A stretch of DNA of 64,000 nucleotides from positions 4,622,501 through 4,686,500 of the forward strand of contig JAZARR010000179.1 of the NCBI GenBank assembly GCA_037389465.1, in the 5' to 3' direction. Each line of letters begins with the position of its first letter. Position 1 is the stretch's first letter. The DNA comes from Baylisascaris procyonis. Its lineage: Eukaryota; Nematoda; Chromadorea; Rhabditida; Ascarididae. The notes below the pieces were generated by a model. It searched no databases. It saw only the letters and a program-made list of their open reading frames with translations, and was not told the origin of the DNA. The translations under genes were made by a program, and so were the position numbers. This document shows positions 1-12,860 of this stretch, in pieces.

Positions 1-149
1 TAAGAACGGTGCGGTCGAACTTTTTTTGCTGACTTAACAGCAATTACAAAAATCGATTTCAATACCATAATCCCAGATACCGTATCCCGAATACTGTAAA
101 CAGATAAGAAAAGTCCGCAATTAGTGCTTTACATATCACATTTGATGCA

Positions 150-3100
150 CTATTTTAGACGGGTGGTTGCAGGTGATGCTTCGGCTGCATAAGTCGATAT
201 CAACTTCGTACCACCTCGAGGTGCAAGTGCTACCGACTCTTTGAGTATGTTTACATCTGAATAGGTGTTAATATCTTCGTCGTCATTTCCTTTCTTCTCG
301 TCTGCTGTCACACTTTGCGTTACGGTAGTCTGAATACAGTACCACTTAAAATCATATATCCATGTCAATTATTGCAAAAAAAGGACGGTACAATTCTTCA
401 TTCTCGACTTTTATATAGATTCGTTTCCCTACACATTGAAAATTTTCAGTCCATTCAAACAGCATATCATACATTCAGCAACATAAATAACTATTCATCT
501 AAAATTTTCGTCGTTCGATAATATTCAAAAATTGAAAATCAAATTTTCTAAAAAAAAATGCTCGAAATTTAAGATAACAGCAAAATATTTAATTTTTATT
601 TATTAGATGATAAATTCAACTATTAAGTTAGAAATTAAGGCAACAAATGTTCCCAAAATAAAGATTTATTGGTTCTAGTTGATCAAAACTCATACCATTT
701 GTGTTTGTGTGCGAGCAGTCGGTTGTGTTTGTGTGTAAGTAGTCGGTTGTGTATCAGCATCCGATTGTATTTGTGTATCAGCAATCGGTTGTGCATCGTT
801 TGCTGGAGTGATTTGTTGTTGCTGTTCTACGTTGATATCATTTGCGATTGCCGTACGTAAAGTTGCACTCTTTTGGCCACGTTTAAAAAGATTCTCTAAT
901 ACCGAAATAAATGTCATCTTAAAATAAAAAATTTATTAATATTACACTTAGATGAGAAAAGCTAAAATGTAGATTATATGTTGACGGTGGAATGGGATAG
1001 AGGAGGGAGGAGTTTGAAGTAAAATTTGAGAAATGGAAGAGTAATTTTGAGATAAAATTTGTTGAGGTGATCACCATATGACAATGAATATAGCTAGGAT
1101 TTATCCATATTTAAGTGCGAGATATTCATCCAACTTCTCTCCTCCCTTATCTTTAAATTCTGGAATGGAAAAACACCTTTATATCATGCACTGTGCAATT
1201 AGGTAGTGAAGCTGAGAAACAGTTAATTAACTAATCAACAATTTATCTAAGCTAAACAGCTAAACGATCACAACGACATTTTTTGATGAAGAAATTTTGT
1301 AGAAAAAAAATCTGAAAATATCGAATGCAAAAACTTAAATAAGTTTATTTCATAAGTGGAAATTTGCAAACGGTGAAGAATACATCACTTTGGAGTCTTT
1401 TGGAGACGCCTAGTTGAAAAACTGTATCAGTTTAAGCAGACGAACCTTACTTTGCAAGAGGTTCAAACAAATATGGACATTATGCACCCATTTCATCACC
1501 CTCCTAGCCTTTCATAGATGCAACTTTGCACAAACTTAAAAGCGACAGTAACAATAACTATCCTACTACCGTATCCCTATATATTTTCTAGATTTTCTAG
1601 TAGGTTATCAAGCTCTACCTATTTCCGTTCCCCATAAAAACTCATCATTTTCAAGAATATCGATCAGCGTTGTCAAGTATAAATAAAAACCGCCGAATTA
1701 CCTTGTTATGAGTTTGCGAGCGCGAAGTTGCGGCCGCCGTATCGTGCTCTTGACCAGTCGAGGTGGTCGATGATGCTGGATGTGCCGCATCTGATGAAGG
1801 GACATTGCTATGCGTGGAATAGTATAGTCTACCTACGCAACAACCGAGCGTAAAGAATAGAACAGCCAATAAAACAGCGAATAGTGCCAAAATTATAGCG
1901 AATACTGCTGACGACATCGGCAGACAGACTCCTACAAACAATCACTGATCTTTTGTCTATTTCAACGTTCTCTTAATGTTGTAACTTCATAAAACCCATT
2001 TTATTGTGCAGTTATTGTCGATGATAGCTCCGTTTATCGTGCAATATTCCATTTGTTATACATCATTCGTAATAAAGAGCTCATTTTATTGTTCAGTTAA
2101 CTTTCAATAAACGGTTCCATTTAGTGCATAGGAGTTGCACAAGTTTGTTGTACTATTACATTTCAAAATATTGTTATTTTATAGAACTATCATTGTTCAT
2201 AAACAAGCCTAATACATGCCACTTAAAAAAATGTTGTGAAAATTGATGCTGGTAAAGTTGGAGTAAGCTAACTATCGGGCTAATTTGACGATTCTTGAGA
2301 GAGTTAATAGTCTGAGATCCTAGCCAACTTATTGATATTCAAAGCAATACGCCCATAAAAAGGGCGCTCACGTTGATATACTCTGCAGTAACCTTTACTA
2401 TACTATAAAGGCTTTCTTCACAGAAACGGAAATACATTTTGCAATGACGTCATGCTTCGAGAGAACATTGAATCGGAGTCGTTATTGTTTTACATACATA
2501 ATAACAACTCCAAAATATGAAATTTGTGCAATCATTGCAATATTTCTAACAATGAAATTATATTGTTATTTACAAAATATTAATGATTTCTTTTATAAAC
2601 AATTAAAAACACTATGAGTTATCTCGATTAAATTCTTAATTATTGACATACCTTCCGGTTGAATACAATATCCTTCAGCAAATACAGTCATTCGTTTAGA
2701 TTCACTAGTTGCGAGCGATTCGCGAAAAGGACGTGTGGTTGTGGTTATAAGTTTAGCGATAATCTTTTGGGGTGGTGGCGGTTGGATTTTAGGAATACTT
2801 TGTTTTGGTGGAGGTGGTTGAGGTTTAGGTATACTTTGTTTTGGTGGAGGTGGTTGAGGTTTAGGTATACTTTGTTTTGGTGGAGGTGGTTGAGGTTTAG
2901 GTATACTTTGTTTTGGTGGAGGTGGTTGAGGTTTAGGTATACTTTGTTTTGGTGGAGGTGGTTGAGGTTTAGGTATACTCTGTTTTGGTGGAGGTGGTTG
3001 AAGCTTAGGTATAATCTTTTCTGTTGTAGTTGGTTCAAGTTCAGGTTCACTCTCTTCCATTATAGACGATTCATCTTGTTCTTCGTTTTCTTCCACTTCA

Positions 3101-3532
3101 GATGATTCCGTTTCTTGTTGACATTCATATGAGAAGGTAATTGCTGCTCTAGTAACCTTCATTCTATCAAATTCCCAATGATAATCGCTTGGAGATTGTT
3201 CACATAGCGTTATTCCCTTAAAAAATTGCACTCATTTTTTATAGTATTATAATTTCACTATTACTCTAGATTTTTGTTGAAATTAAAATATTTTCGATAT
3301 TAAAGATGAAATATTTAATTTTTCGTTTTGAAACACTTATGAATGCTAGGAGTATCGGATCGGATCCACGCAAACCATAGCCGGAAGACGTTTGAAATCT
3401 CATAATTGAATCAAGACCAAACCAATCGCTAATATAATTGCTACATCATTTGAAAGCATTTCTCATCAATTTTACTGGCTTTCTTTCAATTCATTTACAT
3501 TATTTCCGTATGTTCTATTTTATAAACCTTTT

Positions 3533-3613
<81 letters not shown>

Positions 3614-6344
3614 CACCAATTGTAGTTGATATTTAAATTCTATGATACCTTCTTTCTTAAGAATAAGGAAGAGGAAGTGGAAAAAGCAGGATGCAATGGT
3701 CATTTCGGGTCATTATTGCAAACAATGAAAGAGGAGAAAGAGAATTATTCCTATTTCTATACATTCTAAACGAACAAATCGAATGACAAAACTCGGACAA
3801 TTGACTGGTCAAGATGGTCACTTACGGGATAATTACATTGAAAGAAAAGTTCCCCTTTGGCGCTAATGTAAGAATAGTCTATCTGAGCGATGTTATCCAT
3901 ATGCTGACGGCATTGATAGTTGGCGACGGTCAGCGAGAGTCCATATCCAGAACGGATACGACTAGGGCCACGTATGCATTGCAATAATTCCTGTGCTCGA
4001 GGATCCGATCGTTCCACTTGAACAGACAATCTCTGATTCTGAAATCATACAACATAAATTTAAAGCACGGCATTCGTCTTCTCAGAATTGGTAAGACGTG
4101 CTTTCAAATTATCACGGCAGCCTCCGACTAATATAGGGGCACTATTAGCTTCAGCTACGGTTATGGTAGGTCTCTTAGTCCACTCGTGCCTTACCGCACA
4201 CCGGAAACAGATCTGTGGAGTTAGCTAACCAATTAGGCTTGTCCCACCATTTTATTTAGGCATCAATAAATGTCGTCAATACATCATCAGTTAAAGATTG
4301 GCCTTGCATCACCCACTGATGTAACCGATGAAGGGAAAAAGGGAGAATGGCGTAGGCACATCGGCAAAGATAGCAGCGAGTGGTGGAGATATACATTCCA
4401 AAATCGGTGGCCTATCTCTCGAATGGTATCGGTATTCCAACAAAAGATTCTTGAAAAGCGCCTTCGATGTGCTCATCGAATCCAATATCGCTCAATTTGA
4501 ATATGCTGCATCCAGTTACGCAGATTTACAGGATTCTGCTGTCATCAACAGGTTCATTTTAAGTCTACACATATCATGAAAACGTAGATTGTGGATTTTC
4601 CAAATATTTTAATGGGGAGTGGAATTTTTTGTTGAGATAAAAAAAATGAGGCTTTCTTCGATGGCAAATCTGATGCAATGTGATGAATAAACGTAGAAAC
4701 GGGAGTTGAGATGAAAGCAAAGCAAAGCGCAGAGAAGGCGCGTACGACGAAAAGCTCCCGACTCCGATGTCGGCTCCGAGTAAAACTGAAGTAATATTTC
4801 CAATCAGAATAATATGCCATATTTTCTCACAATGACCCTCCTCTATGTCCTCGGTTCATATTCAGCTTCCTTTTTGCGAACGAAAATCGTCGGCGAACGT
4901 ATTTGCGCTCCTTTTTTTTCGATTATGAATAAACAAACCAAAGTCATTTTTTCGTGCTTTTTTCTTGCTGCTCGTCGAATGCTTCGCAGAATTCATTGGA
5001 AGATTGCAATGTTTCATTTGCAAAAAATGGAAAAACACGCCAGATGAGTCGGCACGATATGTGCTTTTACAATTAATCCCAATAAGCCAATCAATTGTGC
5101 TAATAAATAATAAAACGTGCTCGATAATGCATTTATATTTTAATCAAATCAACCATTCGCATAAAACATCAACACATGATTTGTTGTCCTATAATGCCAA
5201 TGGACTGAAACATAAATCCAGGAATGTATGGGAATATGTGCACATTTTTTGACACTCTTATATACCTATAAGCCTTCAATGAGTTGATTGACCAGGATGA
5301 ATGATGGTATATGTTTATTGTTGAGTTATAGTTACATTTCGTAGGTTTTGTATATAAAGATGGTATGTTTACTACATGACATATGGTATGTTTAGTACAT
5401 GACATCATATAGTATAGAAATGGATATACAGATGCAAGATAGGGGAGGGGCAATTCAGATATTGCGAATATTCAGTAAACACTTTGTGATCAATTTGTAT
5501 CTCAGATTCTAAATAAAAGCAGAAATTATAGGATTTGCTTGAATATGCCCAAGTTTTCCTTCCCTCGTTTATAGGTGCAAGTAAGTCGAATCTCACAATT
5601 TTTCGGAATTTTTAGGAATTATTAGAAGATCATTGCTCACAATTTTTTGTCATTAAATCTCTATTTCAACAAGTTTAAAAGTGACTTTGAGCAATAAAAT
5701 TTCAGTAAATTAGTTGGCAATGAAACATTCGAAAATTAAAAATGGATACGCCAGCGTTCAATGCTACAACCGTTGTTGAGCCATGTACGTATAGACGCAA
5801 CGACACCCGCTAACTCAAGCTCAAACACATCGATGGCCTTTTCCTTCCATCATCTTCCCTCCTCCCATTGCCCCATCCACCTCGTCACGATGACACCATG
5901 AGTTTGCAAGGAATGTTGGCAGGGTTCAATGATTGCGTAGCAGAGAAAGCATAGAGGCGTATTACAAAATCGCATGTTGCGAATTATTAAATCATTGCAA
6001 TATAGGGGGCGCATTCAAATGTATCCATTGCAATAACCCCAATGATGCATACACAAAGAAATTGATAGAAATTTTTTGAAAAGAAATGAAAAAAGAATAA
6101 AAGAAAAACAACACTGACACTTTTTATGAAAAATGGTGAATTTTTATGTGCATATTGTAGAGGATGAAAAATCACCGATTTATGCGTACAAAATCATCGA
6201 TTCAACTCGAATATTAAGCAATACACTCACTTTCAACCATACTCTTGAATCGACACCAAAGCGATGAGTGCAATATATGATGTTGCTCTCTGCAATGGTA
6301 AGCCACCATAAGGCCGAAACTATAACGAAGACAAGCAGCCGCAT
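150..6344 (-). CDS. Secreted-then-anchored type I membrane protein with proline repeats, 6 exons (507 aa)
   Basis: I do not recognise the family. Exons in coding order: 6344-6231, 4038-3826, 3216-2652, 1931-1702, 917-696, 329-150, with the TAG stop at 152-150. All junctions keep phase and the total is 1524 nt. Residues 1-19 form a signal peptide (MRLLVFVIVSALWWLTIAES). Residues 20 to about 145 are a cysteine-containing ectodomain (about six Cys). An acidic Glu/Ser stretch follows, then seven copies of the 12-residue unit IPKPQPPPPKQS at about 178-261. A pair of Cys in CIQPEGVCLP sits just before one hydrophobic helix at about 306-330. The remaining 175 residues are a Gln/Thr/Ser-rich cytoplasmic tail with no domain I can name. 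The domain order (extracellular Cys domain, stalk, one membrane pass, tail) suggests a cell-surface or cuticle-associated protein; this is inference. Two introns end in TTAAG. Intron 1 is 2.2 kb, so an exon there may have been missed. Confidence 0.68.
2768..3012 (-). repeat. 36-bp coding tandem repeat encoding the proline motif
   Basis: About seven head-to-tail 36-bp units lie inside exon 3 of the membrane-protein gene. The inner five are almost identical and the outer two are diverged. Each unit encodes IPKPQPPPPKQS on the minus strand. Because the unit is 36 bp (12 codons), copy-number change keeps the frame. The other frames are also open across the array, so apparent ORFs there on either strand are shadows. 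Confidence 0.92.
3535..3612. repeat. (TA)39 microsatellite
   Basis: An uninterrupted run of 78 bases of TA lies in the intron between exons 2 and 3 of the minus-strand membrane-protein gene. It is self-complementary and likely polymorphic in length. Confidence 0.98.
4039..6230. other. Long intron 1 of the membrane-protein gene
   Basis: I found no exon here that joins in phase to its neighbours. Around 4328-4560 the plus strand carries two overlapping open frames with protein-like composition (for example the stretch GGLSLEWYRYSNKRFLKSAF). They lack a convincing start or splice context and may be antisense coding debris. The rest is AT-rich and unremarkable. Confidence 0.4.
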
Positions 6345-9300
6345 CTTAACACAAGTAAACAAACGAATGTTTACAGCATTCGACGAACTGTTCAGAGTGA
6401 AACAAAAAAAAAATATGCATATGCAAATTTGAGTCAAATTTAAATTTTTGGAATTTTGCGAATTACAAATGTTAGCAATATCTATTAATCATTGAAGAAT
6501 TAAATTCCAAACATTTTACATAAATTAAAAGCTCTATGTGGAATACTAATGGATAAGAGCGTTGTATGTGAGGTGTTCCTCCAATCATTACTTCGCGTAA
6601 AGTGGTCATCCCTTTTCTATTAGATTATGAGGGTTGTCGATCAACGGGTGATATATGTGGGTGCTACCCTTCATATATGTTTTAATTATTTCCCTACCAA
6701 CTTTTAATAATAAGGCCTTCATGGCTCACAAAGAATTGCCGCATACTGGAGAATAATACATACATATGCATATTACTTATAAATAGGGGATCCGCCCCCT
6801 TCCCACCTCTCTTTCATTGCTTTCATCCCTCTCTCCCCGCCTATCAGTTCCCCTTGCACCCATTTCTTTCGTCCCGTACTCTTGCTTGATGAAAAAAAAC
6901 TCAGCAGTTGAATGAGAGCAATGGCAACCAAAGAAATTCTATAAAACGTAGTTATTTAAAGGTTGATTTATTTGAATTAGGCTCGAGATGGTACAATAAT
7001 AGAAGATAGAGTTGTCTCATTCCCCTTTTCGCAATCGTCCATCGTTCATTTTTTCGTTCCCTCTAGTTCGTCGGATCATTCCTCAAAGAATATAATGCGA
7101 TAGCATAAAGCGAGTCGAAAAGTTTATTCAATTGCATAATTCACTAAAATTATTGTAATCGTTGAATAAATTTTCTAAGTAGCTTGAGCACGATTATTGA
7201 ACGGAACTTCCGGTCAGTGATCAATGATATCGCAGACGTAAACTGCACTCCCCAGGAAATTTCTATACTTATTTATTCTGTAATTTCCCTCCTTTAATTT
7301 CACACCACTTATTGACTGTACAAGAAGAAAACAAATATGCTCATCGTATTGCTTTTCAATGTGCTTTATATGCCGAGAATTCATCGTTCATAAAAAATTT
7401 TATATATTTGAGGTGAGAAGAGCGCTGCATCACATTGAATTTCTATATCACTTTGAATTGAGATGTTCTCAACCCGTTCCCTGTTTTCAGTTGTCGAATC
7501 CGTTTGGATCTACGCGAATGGATATCAATCTATGGATGGTACTTCAACCAGCTAACGAATTAAATCATCTTTCATCAATTCTTATGAATTGAGGTGAAAT
7601 ATCTATGGTGTTGCAGAGATCAATTCGATTAACATTTATATTTATATTCCAAGATCGTTAAAGAGAGTATTTTCTCTTTTATAAAGTTTGCACTACGCTT
7701 GAGGTTTCACCCTCTTTAAATTGAAAGGAAATCAACTAATCGAATTGATATTCTCAACTCTTTTACTTATTGTGTTGTTCCCATTTGGAATTGCTTTTCC
7801 ATATGATCTGATAATGGCTGGTAAATTATCGTGCTTTCAGAGATGTTTCGAACAGTGTGATCTATCGGCGATATGTGCCTCATATAGATTATGGCCGATT
7901 ATCACATATATTTCTTTTTCAACTGATCGCCAATATTTGCTTTCATTAACCACCTTTAACGTATGGTTGCGTGCAGTGTTGATCTTACATATGCTTTATT
8001 GCTTCCCTATATATATATATGTATATATACTTTTATTATGTAAATGAAGATTGTTATTATATACAGGTTGATTAGTAACGTGAGATAAACAGGTCAATTA
8101 GTCAGCTGAGATAAAATGAAGCTTTCGATGAGGTTCCCTGGACTCGAACGAAGGCTATGGTTACAACCTTTTTGAAGACAAAACAACGATTTTTTGATGT
8201 TTTCAAAACAGATCCCAAAATGATGGAAAACTGCAAACAATTTCAAAAAATTTATCAAATAGGCAAAACGAGTGAAATCTTGCGTTATTTTTTCACTTAC
8301 TATGATTTTATTTCTATTATACAATTTTGTAAATTTTTTTTTTTGTTGATTCGATATCGAGGTATTGTTTGCAAATTTTAATGCATTTATTTTTATTAAA
8401 ATTCTCCCTATATGAGATGCAGTCCAGAAAGAGCCCAAGTGGAGTCGAGATCGGACCATAGTCGGAGTCTTTTAATGACAGCTATGTCTTTTGAAGCTGT
8501 ATCATTACTCGATAATAAGTGAAATTCTTTTCATGTTAGCGCCGTTAAATCAATGGAAATTTTAGCACTAAATAAAATGTGCTTTAAAATGCATTCATTG
8601 TTCAACTAGTTTTGTGAGATTTTTGAAGGTCTTCCGAGTTTGTTTTTCCCAATGAAACGCTTTGTGTAATATGCAAATTTTTTGCACATTTATTTATGGT
8701 AATAAAATAATTTCTTTACAACTTGAGGAATAGCGTCAAAATGCGGTGATGAATTACACTCTCATGATCATTTGTGCTTTCAAAATTTGCTACAGTAGCT
8801 TTGATAAATTTCTGAGTTGAAATTATTAGGCAGAGAAAACACACAGACAGACATAGACAGACACATATCGGCACGAATGAGTTTAGCATTTGCAAATTTG
8901 TTTCTAAAGGATTTTCTTAAAAACTGAACGAAATAATTCGATTTTCAATGTTCTTTGCAAAAGTATATGCAGGAAGTATTGGTCTGCGTTTGTTTACTTA
9001 TATATGAACCGATTCGGCGGTTGTAGGGTATGAATAACGGAAATAGCGGTTGATGAAAGAAGCTTGATTTGTTGTAAAACATTTGAAGATAACCTCCCAT
9101 ATCAATAAATTTATTTAAGATTCATTTCCTTTAATTAATTTAAATAATGAATATAAATATTTAAATATGCTAGAAAATTTATTTATGCAAATATCTGTGT
9201 ACAAGAAGAAGTGATTGCTCCATTTCAGGATTCACACAATTGGTCATTTATTAAGGAGCCTAATTAGTGAACAATTTTATGAACCAACACATAGCGTAGT

Positions 9301-9579
9301 CTGAATGATTGGATTATTAAAAGCGCGTGTTGTGCTTTATTGGCCCGATTGTTGCCGTCCTTTCCTGTTCTAGGAGGTTTTTTGTTTTGTTTATCTTGAT
9401 TCGTTTATTACTTATAGTAGATAATTAGGTGCTATGAAAGGTTAGTTAATGATGTATGTGTGCGCTTACCTGCGAAAGTTTGGTTGTTTCATCGCTTTTT
9501 TTTACGATGTGCTATGATTGCTTGGTTTAAATGTTTTGGAAATGAACGTTTTTAAGGGTGGAAAAGAAATTGGAATAAG
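6345..9579. other. Divergent intergenic region, no gene seen
   Basis: This 3.2 kb separates the start of the minus-strand membrane-protein gene from the start of the plus-strand zinc-ribbon gene, so it should hold both promoters. It is AT-rich. Open frames at 7359-7592 and 7721-8047 are short, have poor composition and lack splice partners. A small run of CAGACA-type repeats lies near 8845-8870. I see no RNA gene. Confidence 0.5.
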
Positions 9580-10494
9580 ATGAGTTACAGTCGAAGCCCG
9601 ATCATGAAACGTCGGAAACTGTCATCTGCGTCTGAGCCAGCTTCAGAAGGTAAGCACCACCTCAGGTCTCTGGTTGCACTGCAATTTTCGAATCCTTACA
9701 TGTACCATGCTTGTGGATACGAGTTGTGAACTCGAAAAATCTTATGGTATTTCTTGAGGTTCTAATTCTGAATGTTACTGATGGTATGCTTATCCCTTAT
9801 CCAGATTTCAGCGGAGTCATAGTCGAGTATTTAGAATCTGTATATTCATAACCATATGGTGCTTTTGTTTCGTATTGATAATGGATTCGAGGTGGTGAAA
9901 CAGTTCGGCTTCAATTATAAAATTCTCCATCTAACCTAATTTGGGAGGTGTGATATAGGTTCTAAGCTTGCTAAAAACGATTTTTCATCTTTCGTCTAAT
10001 TTTATTAGAAAAGATACCTCTACTTTTCTCATATTTTTCAAGGAATTTAATCTTAAAATCATTTGATGTTAAAGGTGTAGTCGTAGTTAGGCAGGTAGTA
10101 TAGCCGAAAGATTGGAAGATACTTATAACCATCAATTAGCCAAATTGCGGTCAATTTTAACAAAATTATTCACGACTTAATAATCGAATTCCGTTCAGAA
10201 GCGGTGAAAGGCGCATCAAATGAAGTGCAAACGTTGCAATCCTATTGCTTCTCATGTGGTTCTGAGTCGATTGCATTAAAACCGAATACTCCACGACGAA
10301 AAGGTCGTCCAATGTTGATGCGACATCGTTGCACCAAATGTCGTAAATTTACTGGCGATACGTATGTTGAAACGACGACCGGCGTTTATGTCGTCTATAA
10401 AATCGGTATTTTTTATTTATTTTTTTTATTATTATTGCCGTAATATTTGAATGAAATTGGGTAATATTACTAATTTTTTTTCGCAGTCTTTTGA
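9580..10494 (+). CDS. Small zinc-ribbon protein, 3 exons (94 aa)
   Basis: Exons are 9580-9649, 10199-10405 and 10487-10494, the last adding only two residues before TGA. The donors are GTAAGC and GTATTT; the acceptors are TTCAG and CGCAG. Phases agree and the total is 285 nt. The N-terminus is basic (KRRK near residue 10). The core is a four-cysteine zinc ribbon: CFSC at 40-43 and CTKC at 68-71, with a basic linker (PRRKGRPMLMRHR) between them. This C-x2-C, about 24 residues, C-x2-C arrangement is typical of nucleic-acid or ribosome-associated zinc ribbons, but I cannot name the family. If the second intron is not removed, the protein ends instead in a hydrophobic tail 15 codons further on. 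The short gene and tiny last exon make this less sure than the large genes here. Confidence 0.55.
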
Positions 10495-11756
10495 AACATC
10501 TTGTGTTTGATGTGAACAGTGTAATGCGATCTGGAAGAGGGGGGGGGATGGGGAGTTCGGCGTGCCGTTCATTTTCCGCAGACATCATGCAATCCCTTAC
10601 CCTAATCGAAAGTATGCTCGTAGTACAAAGATTAAGCCGATTATGCGGCGCAACTTTCTGTTTAAATTCACTCCGCATAATACAGCACTGCAATAGAAAG
10701 GTACAATCGTACAGTATTTACATACTATTTCTTTTTATATATTTATAAAAAAAAATTTTCACGATTTATTACCCGTAATATTTTCCCCATCATAAAATAA
10801 TTCCCAATAAAAATTTCATTTTTTTTTCGCAACAGATTTTTTCATTAATTATAAATCAGAAATTTGCATCACTAATTTTTCAGCAGCTGAGGAGAATAGC
10901 TGCAATTGTTGTTGTTTTTTATTCTTTAATTTCGTAGAAAAGAATCCATTCTATACGCTTATATTCCAATGATATCGTTGGAATGAATTTATAGTGTATA
11001 ATAGACGAAGAGGGTATAGGACTTCATCAGACATATTTTGTAACATCAGACATCAGACATGTTTGATGTTAGTGTTCCTGTCAGACTTTTTTCTCTTTAT
11101 AATCGAGGAAAAAATATGAGCAATTCAATATAAAGATTCAAAATGAAGATTTATTGGCCTGTGATATTTGATAGTGTTCCCTTTCGGATAGTATTACTTT
11201 TTTAACTATTATCACCTTTATCGCTTTCTTTCTTCTGGCTTAAGCATTCCATTTCTTGAATATAATATTCATGTTGGAAGTTGCCATCTGCAGATTCCAA
11301 TAAGTTGTAACATTTATGAAGGTCACGAACTCGATGCCTCCTCTATATGATCTATGTGCCCCCATTCCTCCCCCTTTAAGGGATCTACCGTTATTTCAAG
11401 GAATTAAAAAATTCAAGCTTAAAAGTTAGATATTACTTATAGCAGTCACTCTTATATTTATCAACATTACAAGAATTTCTTCTTGAATAATTAAATTGAT
11501 AAATAAAGAAAATGATATTTAAAAATATATTTCTATCATTCAACATATTAAATACATATTCAAAACTATAACAGAAATGCAAATTAAGTTGCTAGCATTG
11601 ATATGTGGCATGAATGTTTACATGGAATTTGCAAAGAATAAAAAGAAATCCGATGGTTTAACTTTGAAGATGCGGCGATACACTATTTTTTGATGATGGT
11701 CTTGCGCTTTGAATGATTCCGAGCTCAGGCAGCGATACACTGGCGCTTAAGATCAC
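10495..11756. other. Intergenic, no gene seen
   Basis: AT-rich sequence follows the zinc-ribbon gene. A short imperfect repeat of CATCAGACAT lies near 11025-11060. Open frames are short and none joins a splice site convincingly. Confidence 0.5.
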
Positions 11757-12560
11757 GAACTCAACTGACAACACTGAACCACTGTCGATGGGAATTGAGC
11801 TCATGTTCGTCGTAAAAGCAACGCAAGCTTAAGTTTAAAGACCCCAAAGTACTCTGGCTTACGAGTTAAAGTGAACATCCTTGTGGAATAAAAGGATCCA
11901 CGAATAACTTTTGAACGACGATTGTAGAGCGTTATCTCCACCTCAGTGGTGTCAATTTCCGGTGACGTAATATGGTGAGGTGTGTGAAAACTAAGTGCTC
12001 TATCATGCAAGATTCATCGTCACGACCTTCTTCATTTTGTATCATCATAATCACTGTATCGATTCCATTGATGATACTTATTGACGGAAGAGGATTCATA
12101 ATAGTGGAATGCTATCGAAGTTCCTTCTTCATAACGATTGACTTGAATTCTCGAGATACATTGGCCGCACAATGCGCATTTATTCTTGTATTCGGCTTGC
12201 ATTATTGATAGAATAAAGTCAACTGCTTAAACATTTCACTCTGCTTTATCGGCAATGATATTGGAATTGGGATACAACGATTGTGGAACGTCGAATGCAT
12301 TGAGTTGATTTCGAGGAATCGGAATGCTGAAGTGATCGACGAATAATTGTGAAGAAATAGAATGGAAGAATCATCGTCATGTTCATTGCTTCCAGAATCG
12401 ATAAGCATTCATGTTAATAGACATGGATGTTAAACTACTACTGATAGCATCGATAATTTGATAAAGATGCAAATCTAATAGTTCGAGAGCCAAAGATCAT
12501 CATAATATTCGTTGATATTTGTATATTCCTCCATCGACGATTCATTATTTCTTTTATGCG
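11757..12560 (-). pseudogene. Coding-like but frame-broken sequence, probable decayed gene
   Basis: On the minus strand, protein-like segments follow one another but change frame repeatedly. In order they include MEEYTNINEYYDDLWL, then LHLYQIIDAISSSLTSMSIN, an acidic SGSNEHDDDSS, LFVDHFSIPIPRNQLNAFDV, a 56-codon run with CALCGQC, and an ITLYNRRSKVIRGSFYSTR run. Stops sit between the segments, and the distances are too short for introns. The pattern fits a gene that has picked up several indels. It could also be chance open sequence in a locally GC-richer patch; no family was recognised. A perfect hairpin lies just upstream of its apparent 5' end. Confidence 0.3.
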
Positions 12561-12794
12561 TTCATTCAATTACTTGCCAATCGAATTTATTCATTCATGT
12601 CATTTTTGATGCATACTCATCGATTAGTTTGCACTAAAGATCAACGGCAAGATTTTATTGATCGATTTTGATCAATAAAGCCATGCACCCGATCAATAAC
12701 AACGAATAGCACTACTTTATAAGCACAAAGATTCGCGTCATACATGCCATATGGGTTCTTTCGAATAGCTGAACTAGGAATATCGGATATAGGA

Positions 12795-12854
12795 AATACA
12801 TCCGAATATCATATATCGGATATAGGAAATCGATATATGATATTCGGATGTATT
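12795..12854. repeat. Perfect 24-bp inverted repeat (hairpin)
   Basis: Arms 12795-12818 and 12831-12854 are exact reverse complements around a 12-base spacer. The spacer (gatataggaaat) repeats the sequence just before the left arm, so a partial direct duplication is superimposed. It may be a fold-back element or a structured RNA site. No gene covers it. Confidence 0.93.
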
Positions 12855-12860
12855 GGCTAT

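Noticed and set aside
2659..3105. Plus-strand frame rich in Trp/Arg/Phe over the proline repeat
   Set aside because: It is the antisense translation of the 36-bp coding repeat; the minus-strand frame is spliced in phase with five other exons.
3438..3703. Tyr/Ile repeat proteins on both strands
   Set aside because: They are translations of the (TA)n microsatellite.
8094..8459. 121-aa minus-strand frame in the divergent intergenic region
   Set aside because: AT-driven composition, no start or splice context.
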